DNA from: Sordariomycetes sp. S80-01Y
Lineage: Eukaryota; Ascomycota; Sordariomycetes
Assembly: GCA_037042185.1 (NCBI GenBank)
Contig: JAXQJY010000027.1
Coordinates: 992,001 to 1,056,000 of the forward strand
Length of the DNA: 64,000 bases
Direction: 5' to 3'
The notes under the pieces were generated by a model. It saw nothing but the letters and a program-made list of their open reading frames with translations, ran no database searches and was not told the DNA's origin. Numbering within the stretch: position 1 is the stretch's first letter; each line of letters begins with the position of its first letter. Positions 11,809 through 22,717 of the stretch are shown piece by piece. The position numbers and the translations under genes were made by a program.

Positions 11809-12637
11809 GATGGTAGAGGCAACAGCTAGGCGAGGGCGTAGAATCATTTACTACCGGCTTGAATCCGGTGTTCAACGCAGAGCCGTTGTGTCAACCTTGA
11901 GAGACATCTGGGTGCAGCTGGGCGGGTGGACGTTAGCACATTTCAACATGGTATGACGAGGAAAGGTGCGATGACGAAAGGCATATAACTTTGATGCAGC
12001 GGTTAGGGGCGTTGAGGTTTGCGCAGTGCTGGCGTTTGGTGTATGTGTACAGGATGGATTTCGGCACCAGGCTTTATCCGTTTCGCTTTCCCTAGTATCT
12101 AATTTGCTTTGTTTGCTCTTTGCTGTGGCTTCTGGGCGTACAGGCAATAAGGAGAGGCGTTTGGGGGCAATGGGTCGATTTTAGGGATAAGAGTAGGCGC
12201 GAAAACGATGTGAGATTAACTTTCAATCTGTGCGATCTCGTCCTCTCTCAAATAAGGCAAGATCAATGCTTTGAGTGACATCTTCCCTTGTCGCTAGGCT
12301 GCAGTACGCTACTTACTGGCACCGCGAACGCTAAAGGTGATGAACTTTCAATGTAATCAAATGCCAATGTCAACGCTGAACGACTGGAAGAGGAAGTTAT
12401 CGCCATGTTCACAAGTCCTTATCTGTGCGTTGTAAATTCTTTGATTGTGCTCAAACTCATCCAACGAAATCGTTGGATCCTTCGTAGCGATGGCTTATTT
12501 CGATATGAGGTGTAGGGTAAACGAAACCCCACTACAGTGGTGGCCATACTTCGTGCATAGTTTGCCCACCTGAAGCGTAAGAATAGACCTGACGAGCCTT
12601 GACCTCACTCCTTCATTCACCCACAGCTTCAGTCAGG
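11809..12637. other. Intergenic between ash1 and the Zn2Cys6 gene
   Basis: I see no gene. The AT-richer part from about 12150 to 12600 is a plausible terminator and promoter region. No tRNA-like fold or clear repeat was noticed. Confidence 0.5.
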
Positions 12638-14840
12638 ATGAGCGCAACATCGACACATTCCGAGATTAACCTCGCAGTAAGTCCCATATTCTATGCAATT
12701 CCCCCATTGATGAAACTGACGGTGGCCTAACGTTGAACAGTGTGATGCGTGTCGTGTCAAGAAACTCAAGGTGGGGATCCGCGGCCGACCTCACCCACAG
12801 ACCCCAGGCTGACAGTCGACCTAGTGCTCCAAGCAAAGACCTATATGCAGCGCGTGTCGCCACCATGGGAGGGTTTGCAATTACAGCGGCAAGGTTGCAA
12901 GGAGTCCCTTGACGAGGGCGTGAGTTCCTGGCTGTTTTGGCGCCCCAGGATGCGTGAGGAAGCTAACCGGGACAGTTATCTCACGAGCATTGAGAAGAGG
13001 CTAAATCGGATTGAAGACCTGTTTTCTGAGCTGTTGCCCGATGTCAATCTCGAAGATGCGCTGGCCTCGACGTCAATGGAGGCGAGGGGTAGCTCTGTCG
13101 CCCCGACGCCAGGGCTGGCGGCAGCGACGCCCGCGTCGGATGTGTCACCAGTGCTCGTGGGAGGCAAGATTGGGGAGTCCATCTCTGAAGCTGTGCCGGA
13201 TGAGCCGGACGGTTTCGACTGGCAGGAGGATGTGAACGAACTGGCTGATGGAATGGCTGCTCTGTCGGTTGAGCCGAAAGGCACCGGCTACCTAGGCTCA
13301 ACCGCGGGCGTCTTCTTCTTGAGATCCCTACTCTTCTGGCTCGGCCATTCGAAGAATGCCTCTGAGCCGTACGGGAAATTCGTGGACTCACCGGAGAGCT
13401 ACAACCGCGTCGAGGCATCGTCTCGCCTGTCCCGCTCCATTGAATCCCGCGAAGTCGTCAACCAGCTCATCGACAGCTATTTCTCCATCTACCACCGGAC
13501 ATATCCTTTTATTCACGAAGCAACATTCCGGGCCCAGTACCACGAGGTCATTCCCCGTCCTCGTCATCGCTCGTGGCAGATGTTGTTGCACACCGTCCTG
13601 GCCTTGGGTGCTTGGTGCATTGATGACTCACAGTCAGGTGTTGATGAAGACCTGTATCACAAGGCTTTGTCGTTTGGAGAAGACGAGGCCCTGTTCGAGA
13701 GTGCAAATCTCACCTTCGTTCAAGCACTCATCCTGCTCAGCAATTTGAGTCAGAAGAGGAACAAACCCAACACCGGATCGAACTTCCTTGGTCTGGCGAC
13801 GCGGATGGCTCTCAGCCTGGGTCTTCATAGAGAGCTGCCGGACTGGGACATAAACATCCTTCAGCGCGAGATGAGGCGTCGTGTCTGGTGGGGACTGTAC
13901 ATATTCGACAGCGGTGCGGCGACTACCTTCGGACGACCAATCCTTCTGCCTGACAAGGAAGCCATGGACGTCCGCCCGGTGCTGAACATACCTGATGAGC
14001 ATCTCACCGCAAGAACGAACTCGCAACCTTCGGAGTCTTCGGAGCCTACGCTTTACTCGGGACTGAAGTGGCAAAGTGACCTTCACGTCCACTCCAACCA
14101 CATCTCGAACCGGCTGCTGTCATCCACCGGTGTCTCCTCAGAAGACGCGAACTTCATGGATAGGTCACTGGATGCCTGGGCTGAAAAGCTGCCGCTCTAC
14201 TTCCGCATGGACCAAGAAACTACATGCCCCGACCCTGCGTTTCTATTTGCCCGCTGCCGGTTGTGGTGGAGGTTCTGGAACCTGAAGATTATCCTTTTTC
14301 GACAACTGCTGCTGAAGAGGGCTGTGGAAAGGAGCAAGCAAGCGCCCTTTACCACGCTGCCTTCAACGGATGCACAGAATAGAAGTACGGCCATTACAGC
14401 GGCAAGTTCCACGATCAACTCGATTCATAGCTTCTCTCAAAGTGGACTAGATAATAAGCTCGTGGCGTGGTATTCCATGTGAGTGAGCTCCGCTGGAGAA
14501 AATTCTACTTGCTAACAGATACTCCAGCTACTTTCTGTTTCACGCTTCACTTGTCATCGCCTTGGCTATCCTGGGCGACGCTGAATCTCCCGATCTTCCG
14601 CGCTGGCAAGCCGATCTCGACAACGTCAGGACCGTCTTCAGGGTTACGTTCTCGCATCATCCCCTGGCCCAGCGCTGCGCCGACATCCTCGACATGATCG
14701 TTCCCAACACGCCAATCGATACGCAAGCGTGGAACGATGTTCAGCTCGACCCCAGCATGATCGACTTTTCCGCTTGGCCAAATGACGGTGGCGAATTCTT
14801 GGGGTTGTTCGGGTGGCCTGGTTCTGGGCCAGCGATTTGA
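12638..14840 (+). CDS. Zn2Cys6 transcription factor with fungal-specific regulatory domain
   Basis: Five exons: 12638-12676, 12741-12770, 12825-12919, 12976-14478, 14528-14840; 659 residues. Introns cut the zinc cluster twice, so a naive model starting in exon 4 would miss the DNA-binding domain. Joined, residues 14-41 read CDACRVKKLK then CSKQRPICSACRHHGRVC: six cysteines spaced C-x2-C-x6-C-x6-C-x2-C-x6-C. A short dimerisation coiled coil follows (about 56-75, SIEKRLNRIEDLFSEL), then the fungal_trans middle homology region (about 220-420, with SYFSIYHRTYPFIHEATF and RRRVWWGLYIFD). It should bind CGG-containing sites as a dimer. It is convergent with the kinase gene, with 99 bp between the stops, and lies 1.5 kb from a sugar transporter, which suggests carbon-source control. 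I do not recognise the specific orthologue. Confidence 0.9.
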
Positions 14841-14939
14841 GTGCCTTCGCGCTTTGCTTCTCCAAACTATGGATTTTCACCAGGTCCTTGTTTCTCATCG
14901 TGAATAGATCTGCCGTCGATGCACACGTTGATAGAGGGC

Positions 14940-15786
14940 TCAATTGACGATGCGAACATCGGGCTCAACGAGTTTCGACCGGATCAGCTCCCCATTGGGA
15001 AGATCGTTCTCCTCGGCCCGAGCTATGGACGCTTCGATGGTCTTTTCGATGCCAGCTTGCAAATGCCTTCGTGCAAGTCGTTCCCGTGCAATTTCGGCTG
15101 GAACGTCGACAAACCATCTGCAAAAGCGCTGATGTCAGTCGTGGCCAGCGTTGGAGATCTGAGACTTCATACCTTTCGTCAATCAGAGAGGCAAGTTTGC
15201 GCCATGGACCGTCGTCCAATAAGGTGTAGTTCCCTTCGATTATCACCACTTTGCATCTTGTCGAAATGGCTATAGCATCCGGTACGGGATCCCCAACCGC
15301 ATGGTCGAAACTCGGCGAAAGAATCAAGGACTCCGGCTCATCATCGAGTGCCACCGGCGTCTCTTTCAAGAGAGTAATTTGAGCCAACAGTGCCTCCGCG
15401 TCGAAGGTGAAGGGGGCGCCCCTTCTCTTGAAGGCCTGTTCGGGATCCTTGAAGCTCGCCAAGGTGGCCTTGGTGTGGTGATAACCATCCTGTCACTGTC
15501 AGCTTCTGATGGAGGAGCTGACATGGTGACATTGTCTTCTTACCATCGGGAGCACCGCGACTTCATTATTGCCGTGATCAGGCAATGCACGGAGGAGGGC
15601 ATCGGATACCGTTGACTTCCCGGAGCCTGGGACTCCAGCCAAGGCGATGAGCACACGGCATCTTGGATCAGCGCACGCCTGCTTGGTCAAGAGATTCTGG
15701 ATGCGATCACGAAGCATGGCAACCGTCTCATCGAGACTGACCTGCTGCGACATGCGCGCGACCTCGCCATTGAGCTTGAGATTCAT
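14940..15786 (-). CDS. P-loop kinase of the uridine kinase / phosphoribulokinase superfamily (YggC/Yfh7-like)
   Basis: Three exons on the minus strand: 15786-15544, 15489-15173, 15117-14940; 245 residues. Introns are 15490-15543 (GTAAGA...CAG) and 15118-15172 (GTATGA...CAG). The Walker A motif is GVPGSGKST (about 51-59). After exon 1 come DGYHHTKATL, the lid-side SPSFDHAVGDPVPDA, and the strand VVIIEGNYTLLDDGPW, a pattern typical of the bacterial YggC and yeast Yfh7 branch rather than true uridine kinases. These enzymes phosphorylate small metabolites from ATP; the fungal substrate is not established. Start: the ATG at 15786 is the first in frame (GTG at 15807 is not a likely start); an internal ATG at 15753 would still keep the P-loop. 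The promoter is shared with the divergent sugar transporter, so co-regulation is likely. Confidence 0.88.
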
Positions 15787-16345
15787 CCTGGGCGCGGGTA
15801 CTGTCACAATTGATAGAATTTCTCTTCGTCACGGCTGCGGAACGACTTGCTCGGCTAATGAATCCCTCTGTATCCACGGTCAAGACCAGCTCGGAGCATT
15901 GGCATGATTTTCATCTCGTCAGGAAACCCATCACCTCCCTGCTCGGAGCACAGTCGTCCATAGATCGGAGATTGTCAATCCTCGCAGTCGATATCATGGA
16001 CCATCTTGGCCGCTCCATTGCGGGGCGTTGTTCCCAGACTCTATTGGTCATGCCGACTACCGAACCAGCACATGGCTGACTCGAACGTCGACCACGAGAG
16101 TCGCCGACTATTGGGCCGGGCGACTGTCCTCCGGACCCGGCACTCGCACCATCGGGCTTCTACGCGCTCATGATTAGCTATTGGCCACGCGACCGTCTCC
16201 GCTCCCCACGGGGCTCGTGGAGGTTGGCCGAAGAACGGGTGGTTTTTTTGCTGGCCGTCAGACTTATAAGGACGGCCATGATCCTCTTCTTTCCTGGAGT
16301 CGTGGAGAGAAGTCAAGCTCAGTTGTCGCGACATCATCATCTACA
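15787..16345. promoter_or_regulatory. Shared promoter between kinase and sugar transporter
   Basis: This 559-base divergent region contains at least four ATTGG (inverted CCAAT) boxes (near 15899, 16043, 16110 and 16179). Two CTCGGAGCA copies (about 15891 and 15941) and further CGG/CCG triplets are the type bound by Zn2Cys6 proteins. A CCCCAC at 16204-16209 is a possible CreA/Cre1 carbon-repression site. TTATAAG at about 16264-16270 is a TATA-like box about 80 bases before the transporter start. Function is inferred from motif type only. Confidence 0.45.
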
Positions 16346-18119
16346 ATGGCTGAAGTCATCACCAACACCACGCCTGCGGGCGAGGGCACTCAGAGGAAGA
16401 GTGTCTTCCGCCACCTGAGAGAGAACCCTTACCTCTTTGGTCTCTCGGCTGTAAGTCTTCATGAACAGCATCCCGTGACGCATCGCTGACCCATTCTAGT
16501 TTGCTAGTTTTGGAGGTTTCCTCTTCGGTTATGACCAAGGTGTCGTGTCCGGCGTCATGACCATGGAGTCTTTCGCCGCCGACTTCCCCCGCATCAGCCT
16601 CGACAGCAGCTTCAAGGGTTGGTTCGTCTCAACGCTGCTCATCTTTGCCTGGTTCGGCTCCCTCATCAATGGCCCTGTGGCGGATCGCTTCGGCCGCAAG
16701 GGTGACATGCTCATTGCTGTTGTCATCTTCACCGTCGGCTCTGTCCTACAGACTGCTGCCGTGAATGTTGCCATGCTCTTCGTCGGCCGCGCCATTGCTG
16801 GGTTTGCCGTCGGTCAGTTAACCATGGTCGTCCCCATGTACATGTCCGAGGTCTCGATGCCTAGCATTCGTGGAACCCTGGTGGTCCTGCAGCAGCTCAG
16901 CATTACCCTGGGTATCTTGGTCAGCTACTGGCTTGAGTACGGCACCCAGTACATTGGCGGCAGGCGATGCGCTCCCGACATCCCCTACTCTGGCGGCACC
17001 GAGGGTGCGCGCACTTTCCACCCCATCAACGACGTCGGCCCCGATGGCTGCACCGGTCAGTCTGAGGCCTCGTGGCGTTTCCCCTTCGCCTTCCAGATCG
17101 TGCCTGCTATTATCCTCGGTGTTGGTATGCTCTGGTACCCTGAGTCGCCTCGTTTCTTCCTCATGCGCAAGGATGAGACCAAGGCCCTCGCCGCCCTGGC
17201 CAAGCTGCGCAGAGTCCACCCTGACACCGAGTCTCTGCGCGGCGAGTACCTTGCTATCAAGGCTGAGGTCCTTTTCGACGAGTCTACTGTGCGCGAAAAG
17301 TTCCCGGGACAGTCTGGTCTTAAGCTTTTCATCTCTGAGTATTGGGCACTTCTCTCTTCCTGGCCCAGCTTCAAGCGTGTCTTCATCGGCTCAACGATTA
17401 TGTTCCTGCAACAATTCATTGGATGCAATGCGATTATCTACTACGCTCCTACGATGTTCAAGCAATTGGGATTGACGGGGGGTACGTCCTCGTTGTTGGC
17501 GACGGGTGTCTACGGTATCATCAACACCCTCTCCACACTCCCCGCACTGTTCCTCATCGACAAGGTCGGACGCCGTCCGCTCCTCATGTGCGGTGCTACG
17601 GGCTGCTGCATTTCTCTGGTTATTGTGGGCGGCATCATTGGCGGCTACGGCGACCAGCTCGTCAACAACAAGAGCGCCGGCTGGGTCGGCATTGTCTTCA
17701 TCTACATCTACGACGTCAACTTCTCCTACTCCTTCGCCCCTATCGGCTGGGTGCTGCCCTCTGAGATCTTCAACTTGGGCAGCCGCTCCAAGGCTATGGC
17801 CATCACGACCTCGGCGACCTGGATGTGCAACTTCATCATCGGCCTCGTCACGCCAGACATGCTCGAGACCCTCGAGTGGGGCACGTACATCTTCTTTGCG
17901 GCTTTCGCACTGATCGCCGTCTTCTTTGTGTACTTCTTCGTGCCGGAGACCAGGGGGAAGAGCTTGGAGGAGATGGATGCTGTGTTTGGCGACACGGCTG
18001 CTCACGAGGAGAAGTCGAGGTTGGCCGAGGTGGCGGCCAGCCTCGGGTTGACGGAGGCTTTGCCAGATGAGAAGGTTGATGATGTCAGGGGGGAGCACGA
18101 GGAGGTTTCCAGGGCGTGA
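16346..18119 (+). CDS. MFS sugar porter, high-affinity hexose transporter type
   Basis: Two exons, 16346-16450 and 16500-18119, intron GTAAGT...TAG (16451-16499); 574 residues, normal for the family. Twelve hydrophobic segments are visible. Sugar-porter signatures in order: FGGFLFGYDQGVVSG in TM1, ADRFGRKGDM after TM2, PMYMSEVSMPSIRGTL, YPESPRFFLMRKDE ending the first half, FLQQFIGCNAIIYYAPTMF in TM7, DKVGRRPLLMCG, PSEIFNLGSRSKA and VPETRGKSLEEMD. These fit plasma-membrane proton-sugar symporters of the fungal HGT/RGT2 group; hexose is the best guess. A cysteine-containing loop (RRCAPDIPYSGG) lies between TM5 and TM6. The first exon supplies only the 35-residue cytosolic N-terminus. It is divergent from the P-loop kinase. 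Confidence 0.93.
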
Positions 18120-20400
18120 AAGATCTGTAGCAGTCGATGATGATCTGATCGCTGGGCTCTTGTTAGTAATGGCTCGGGTTCGAGCTTGAAGTCTCGAGTA
18201 CTAGGCAGAGTCTCCTGCTGAGACAAATGCTGAAACACAATTTAAAAAAAAATACTTCAAGAGATCCCTGCACGTTTAGTCTGGACGGATTCGTGCCCAA
18301 TTTGGTCAACCGTGGTATGTAGTGATAAAGGGTGTTCATCATGTGTTGGATACTTGGACCGTAAATGATGCAAAACCGGACAACCGACGCACAATTGCAT
18401 CTATCTCAACTATCCTCCATCGATAAATACTGTCGCGTTCCCCTTTACAACGAAGCCTCGCCAGCCACTGATCTTAATACTCTTCTGCCTCGGTTGTATC
18501 AACACTCCCCGCGCACCGCCGCCCGAGGTAGGCACACGCTTTTTGAATGCACTAGAGAGAGAAGGCACAGCGATCTAGAGCCGGTTCGTATCGGACTAAA
18601 GTTGGGATTTTGGAGTCGATGATTACTTCAAAGGTTCTGTAATGTGTTTTTCGATTTGGGTCGCCCAGACGCGCGTCTGCGCCAGACCACGCTGTGACCG
18701 GTCGTCATGCTGCCCTCAATCCCCCACGCAGCGTTGGAGCCTCGCTTACACAACACACCATTTCAGCCAACCAGCCAATGGGCTCCTTCATCCAGACAGC
18801 TCGTGGTGTCAAGTGGCTCAATTAAGTGCAACGAAGTGATAGACTCAGACTTGAGCCTCATAGTGTATAAGAGGCCGCTGCTCGTCTTGCTGTTTGAGAG
18901 ACAGCCTTCCTGCAGAAGCTTGGGCCGTTGCTGCTGTAATACACTGTCTGAATTCTTGATCCAGCTCATTTGAATGCTGTAAGTTTTAGTATGCTCACCG
19001 CTTCCGCGTACAATTACCACTAACATCGAGAATCAGTCACCGAGGTTGACCGCACAGCGAGGACACGAAGATTTCCAGGAACTTCATATGGGAAGACGCG
19101 GGAGACCTGAGTCGCCCATGACAACCTGAACGAAACGTCATACCCAGCCATGCCTCAAGGCTTTCGCCCTTGGCCGCTTCGGTGAGCGCATCCAGAGCAC
19201 CTGATGGCGCCTCAACATCGACCTCAAGGCGCAGAGCTCTGGCCCCAAAAGCAGAAACTTTCTACTCACGAGGAAGAGAAGCTGGTGAGGCATTCAGCAA
19301 GGTGTTGTCCCCCGGCGACGATGTTTCGCACAACAAGGCAGACCAGCCTTGGGAAGGGCGGGCTCGGCGAGCGTTGAGCGTCGAGCGCCAATGTGACGAT
19401 ACCGAACTACGGTGAACAAAGTGAGGGTAATATGGTACCAGTTGCTCACCTGGGCGAACAGCGGATCTTGTGCGCATTCTGTGCGTTTGCGTCCGCCTCA
19501 AGCCAAGCCACCCTGTTTTGGATCACGGGACGCCGCAACACAGGGGATTACATCACAAACCACGCTGGTGCTTCTTAAGACTCACTCATAGCCTTGAAAT
19601 TAGGGATGCGTCCAGAGTGCCGGACGGGATGTGGCTGTGACGTGGGCGCAGCCCTCAAGAGTGTGCACTTTGTCGACGCCCAAGCTTGTTGGTTCGCACC
19701 CCCACGCCTCCATGTCTTAAAAAGAGCCGCAACTTAGGGGTTCTGGCGCAAAACCCATTGGTTCAACCAGTTTTCCCCAGCGTTCCCGATCTTTGGGTAG
19801 TATAGATCGCATCTCGCATAGCATTGGTATGATGTCGAGCATCTTTGAGCACCGTATGACAAGCAGGACAAGCACAACGTGAATGTTTCTAGAAGCAGAC
19901 GAAAGCTTGGTGAGAGATGATACCTCAAGGCGTACACAGCCATCTTCCTAGCCGGTTCCCGACACATGTGACCGCTGTAGATGCGGGTGCCTGAGCAGTC
20001 TGGCTGCACTTGGGCGTCGGAACAGCGGTGAGACCCCTTTACGCCTCAGTTCACTTCCCGAGGCTGGCCGTTGCTTTCACCCAAGGTCTCGGTCTCTCCC
20101 GACGAAGTCTTTTTGGGCTGTAACACCACCGGGGGTTCACATCTCACGGGGTCAGGTCGTCCAGGGTTGAGGACCAACCGTGGCAGGAGACAAGTGCGCT
20201 TCGCGGGAGGACAGGCTGGGGCGTGCGCTCGAGTCGAAAGCCTTTCACCGATGGAAAGGTGATGATGACTTCGCCTTCGACACTACCGTGTCACTTCAAT
20301 ACTGCCTCGCCGGCTTGAAGGTATCGTTGGACCGCGCTTCCGGTAGTCACGATAGGGCAACGAGACCAAGCAAGATCGTCCGCCTCGTCAACTGAAAGCA
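18120..20400. other. 2.3 kb without a gene; start of gene-poor island
   Basis: I see no credible coding frame. A T/A-rich run (about 18240-18260) just after the transporter stop is a plausible polyadenylation region. The final part, 20380-20400, leads into the TATA box of the small cysteine-rich gene. Confidence 0.5.
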
Positions 20401-20406
20401 TATAAA
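20401..20406 (+). promoter_or_regulatory. TATA box of the CxxC miniprotein gene
   Basis: TATAAA lies 135 bases before the ATG at 20541 and is followed by a CT/CA-rich leader with many CATCAC and CACTC units. This is the normal layout of a strongly expressed fungal promoter. Confidence 0.6.
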
Positions 20407-20540
20407 GTGAGAAAGGAATGCTCTGTTGAGAAAAGAAGATCTATATCACTCATCATCACACTCCTTCAGACCATTTCACTGCATTCTCTCTCTATACCAC
20501 CATATCACTTCTCTACATAACAACACGTCACTCATTCACC

Positions 20541-20705
20541 ATGAGCTTCTCCAACGGCGCACTTGCTCCTGCAGTCAATGCGGGTTGTGCAGAGTTCTGG
20601 ACCTGCTCGAATTGCGGGGCTGGTACATTCCTGATCGCTACAACCCCAGCATGCGTCTTTTGTAGCCACTGGCGCTGCCCGGACTGCCCCTTGTACGAGA
20701 AGTAG
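20541..20705 (+). CDS. Small cysteine-rich protein with three CxxC motifs (54 aa)
   Basis: The single-exon frame encodes 54 residues with seven cysteines. Six are paired as CxxC: C22-C25 (WTCSNCGAG), C38-C41 (ACVFC) and C46-C49 (RCPDC). A seventh is C16. The first two pairs form a zinc-ribbon-like four-cysteine site with a 12-residue spacer; the third pair is extra. There is no signal peptide or membrane segment, so it is predicted intracellular. Support for a real gene: TATA box, pyrimidine/CAC-rich leader, ATG in a good context (CACC before it), and a composition fitting a metal-binding miniprotein. Small proteins with WTC..C and CxxC pairs occur in many plant-associated ascomycetes without known function (recollection, not checked). 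It has no operon-like partner. A GTGAGT to CAG pair just downstream (about 20732-20780) could be an intron in the 3' UTR. Confidence 0.65.
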   Translation: MSFSNGALAPAVNAGCAEFWTCSNCGAGTFLIATTPACVFCSHWRCPDCPLYEK

Positions 20706-22717
20706 TATATCGCTTCTCCCATATTCATAGTGGTGAGTGTTCTTTCAGTGCGTGGTGTCGACTTTAAGATATTCTGACAGGCTTAGGTTGTCCCAAGAGT
20801 CGTTTGATTGAGCTTTGAAGTTGGATCTGGCTCTTTCACGAAGATCACTGGCCGACTGTCGCTCGCTTTTTCCTTTGTCCCTCAAGTCGGCCTGGGTTGT
20901 TTCCAACATACATTCATTTGCAACAAGATGCAGCATAGTATCTTCTACACTGTCTTTACCGTCAAGAACAGCCGAATCCGAATCTGCCACCGTCCACAGA
21001 CCCGCCAGAAAAGATCATGCTACACAACAGAAACAAACTCAAACTACAGCTTCTGGGCACACTACAGAACCTCATGTGTTTCATGACTCAGTATTGGAAT
21101 TTTTAGAGTAGGAATGGCAACATGAATGCTTGGGGACACTAGAAAGGTCTGCGTTGTGCTGGTAGGCATGGTGGTGTAGAAAAGGGGCACATCGAAGGTT
21201 GGGGTGGAGGAAAACACTCGCTTGAAATAGACTGAATTTTCTTTGAAAAAAGATGCCATGACCTTTGATGAGCTTGAAACGTCTTAATCTGCCTTTACGT
21301 AATTATCCAGCGCAACAAACCGCCGCAATTCTTGCACAGTCGAATTCGCCTCGTCGCCTCGGCTATGGTTCGCGCCCCCGTCCACCAAGACAGGCAACTT
21401 TCTAGACAGTTTCTTCAGCCTCAGCTCTTGCACAAGCGTGACCTTCACCTCTAAAGCCCGGGACGTCATTTTGCTTCGGAATTCTGTCAGCTGACTCAAA
21501 TTTCCAACGTCTTGGGAGGCTGTCGGTGTATGGAGTAGCCGCCAATCTGAGGCTTTCGTGCATTGGGAGCCTCTCCCTTACTTGAATTTCTAACGATGAC
21601 GTAAGAAAAGTGTTTAAATAACTACGGATGAAAATGAAGTAGAATTCACCTCGTCCATAGCAATACTCTCAAGGTTGCACTTGTGGAGGATTTCCAAGGG
21701 TGTTTACCTCGCCGACCTCAAAGGAGTTGTCGTCCTTTCTGGGAATTATCAAAAGCGCTTCTGGGATCTATAACAATTCATGGTGCTAATTAGGAGCGCC
21801 ACTTCCTTTTCGATGTGCTAAGTCTAGATGGATGAAGGCTCGGCCTAGGACAGTAGAACGTCAGTGATAACTTACCGAGAACCCTCGGGACTGTGTTGGC
21901 GGACTGGCTATTCTTGTCTCAAAGCCCAGACGTTAAAGTTCTACAGTTTGATAAATCATTGACCGAAAGAACCTTTTTTCACCTTCTCTGCGCCTATTCC
22001 GCGGTCTGATGTGCTGTGAAGTGAAAGGCCTTTGGAACGCTCTCTGTGTTCTCATTGAAATACGGACAAAGCAGCTTCGACAACACCCAATTCCCTGCCT
22101 AGTATAGCACCACATTGTCTTTGGGTGTAATAATGCACTCTTTACGAGTCTCCACGTAATTTACAACATAATCCACATTGTTGCTTATAGTAAATACACT
22201 CCGCTCGAAGTTGAATGTTGTGGCCGTTAGACGTATATTCAGAGCACAGAACTTCTTCCGGGCGCCTTGGGTCTTTTCTAGTAAGCTTCTTCTTTCACCT
22301 TGCTCTACTGTCTCGGATTAGTGAAGGGTTGGAAAATTCACTCTGTTACGAGAGATCCGATTTATGAATCATCAAGCCTAGTGTGCGTAAGGGCATTCGA
22401 CACTTCTCGTTAACTCTTTCTGGACAGAACAGAATTCGAACATATAGTAAAGCTTTCTTGAGTTTGAGGAGTGAAATCCGTGTTTCATCAGAGTTAGCTG
22501 AACAAAGGAGGATCTTGCTATTTTGGTGACTGACGAGGGTCAACACTAATGGATCTATAAGTTCTCGGCTTATTGATTGCAATTTGCCATCTCTTCTCCT
22601 TTCTCTACCTCAAAAGAAAGAAAAACACAGAATCTCCAAGATCAATCGAGAAGCACATTTCGACCCCAGGGTCCGTTTTGCAACTACTGCTAGAGCGGAC
22701 CGCAACCATACATCACC
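20706..22717. other. AT-richer intergenic region with possible gene remains
   Basis: No complete gene can be built. Just after the small gene, both strands at 20745-21111 hold protein-like stretches of 80-98 codons without convincing starts. From 21287 to about 22610 the minus strand contains several coding-like fragments, listed separately as a probable pseudogene. The 22600-22717 part is the purine-rich leader and promoter of the FHA-kinase. Confidence 0.45.
21287..22610 (-). pseudogene. Probable decayed gene, minus strand, unknown family
   Basis: Read on the minus strand, protein-like fragments follow in order. About 22600-22346 (SLLKLKKALLYVRILFCPER) is followed by about 22310-22115 (LTATTFNFERSVFTISNN, then ETRKECIITPKDNVVLY), then 22110-21990 (CPYFNENTESVPKAFHF). 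Next come 21855-21700 (RAFIHLDLAHRKGSG, then IPEALLIIPRKDDNSFEVGE), 21690-21645 (EILHKCNLESIAMDE) and 21570-21287 (KVTLVQELRLKKLSRK, ending STVQELRRFVALDNYVKAD). They are separated by about three to five stops or frame changes; at least two are in-frame TAG codons where CAG would be natural. Some breaks could be introns (GTAAGT near 21876, GTGAAT near 21648, CTAAT-type branch sites), but no intact frame with an ATG results. I do not recognise the family. It may equally be a real multi-intron gene that I failed to solve. Confidence 0.35.

Noticed and set aside
15787-15807. Upstream GTG start for the P-loop kinase
   Set aside because: GTG starts are not expected in fungal nuclear genes; the ATG at 15786 is in frame and keeps the whole domain.
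20745-21111. Protein-like frames on both strands just after the CxxC miniprotein
   Set aside because: Two opposing frames cannot both be judged real; the minus one lacks an ATG and neither has family features. Possibly part of the decayed locus.
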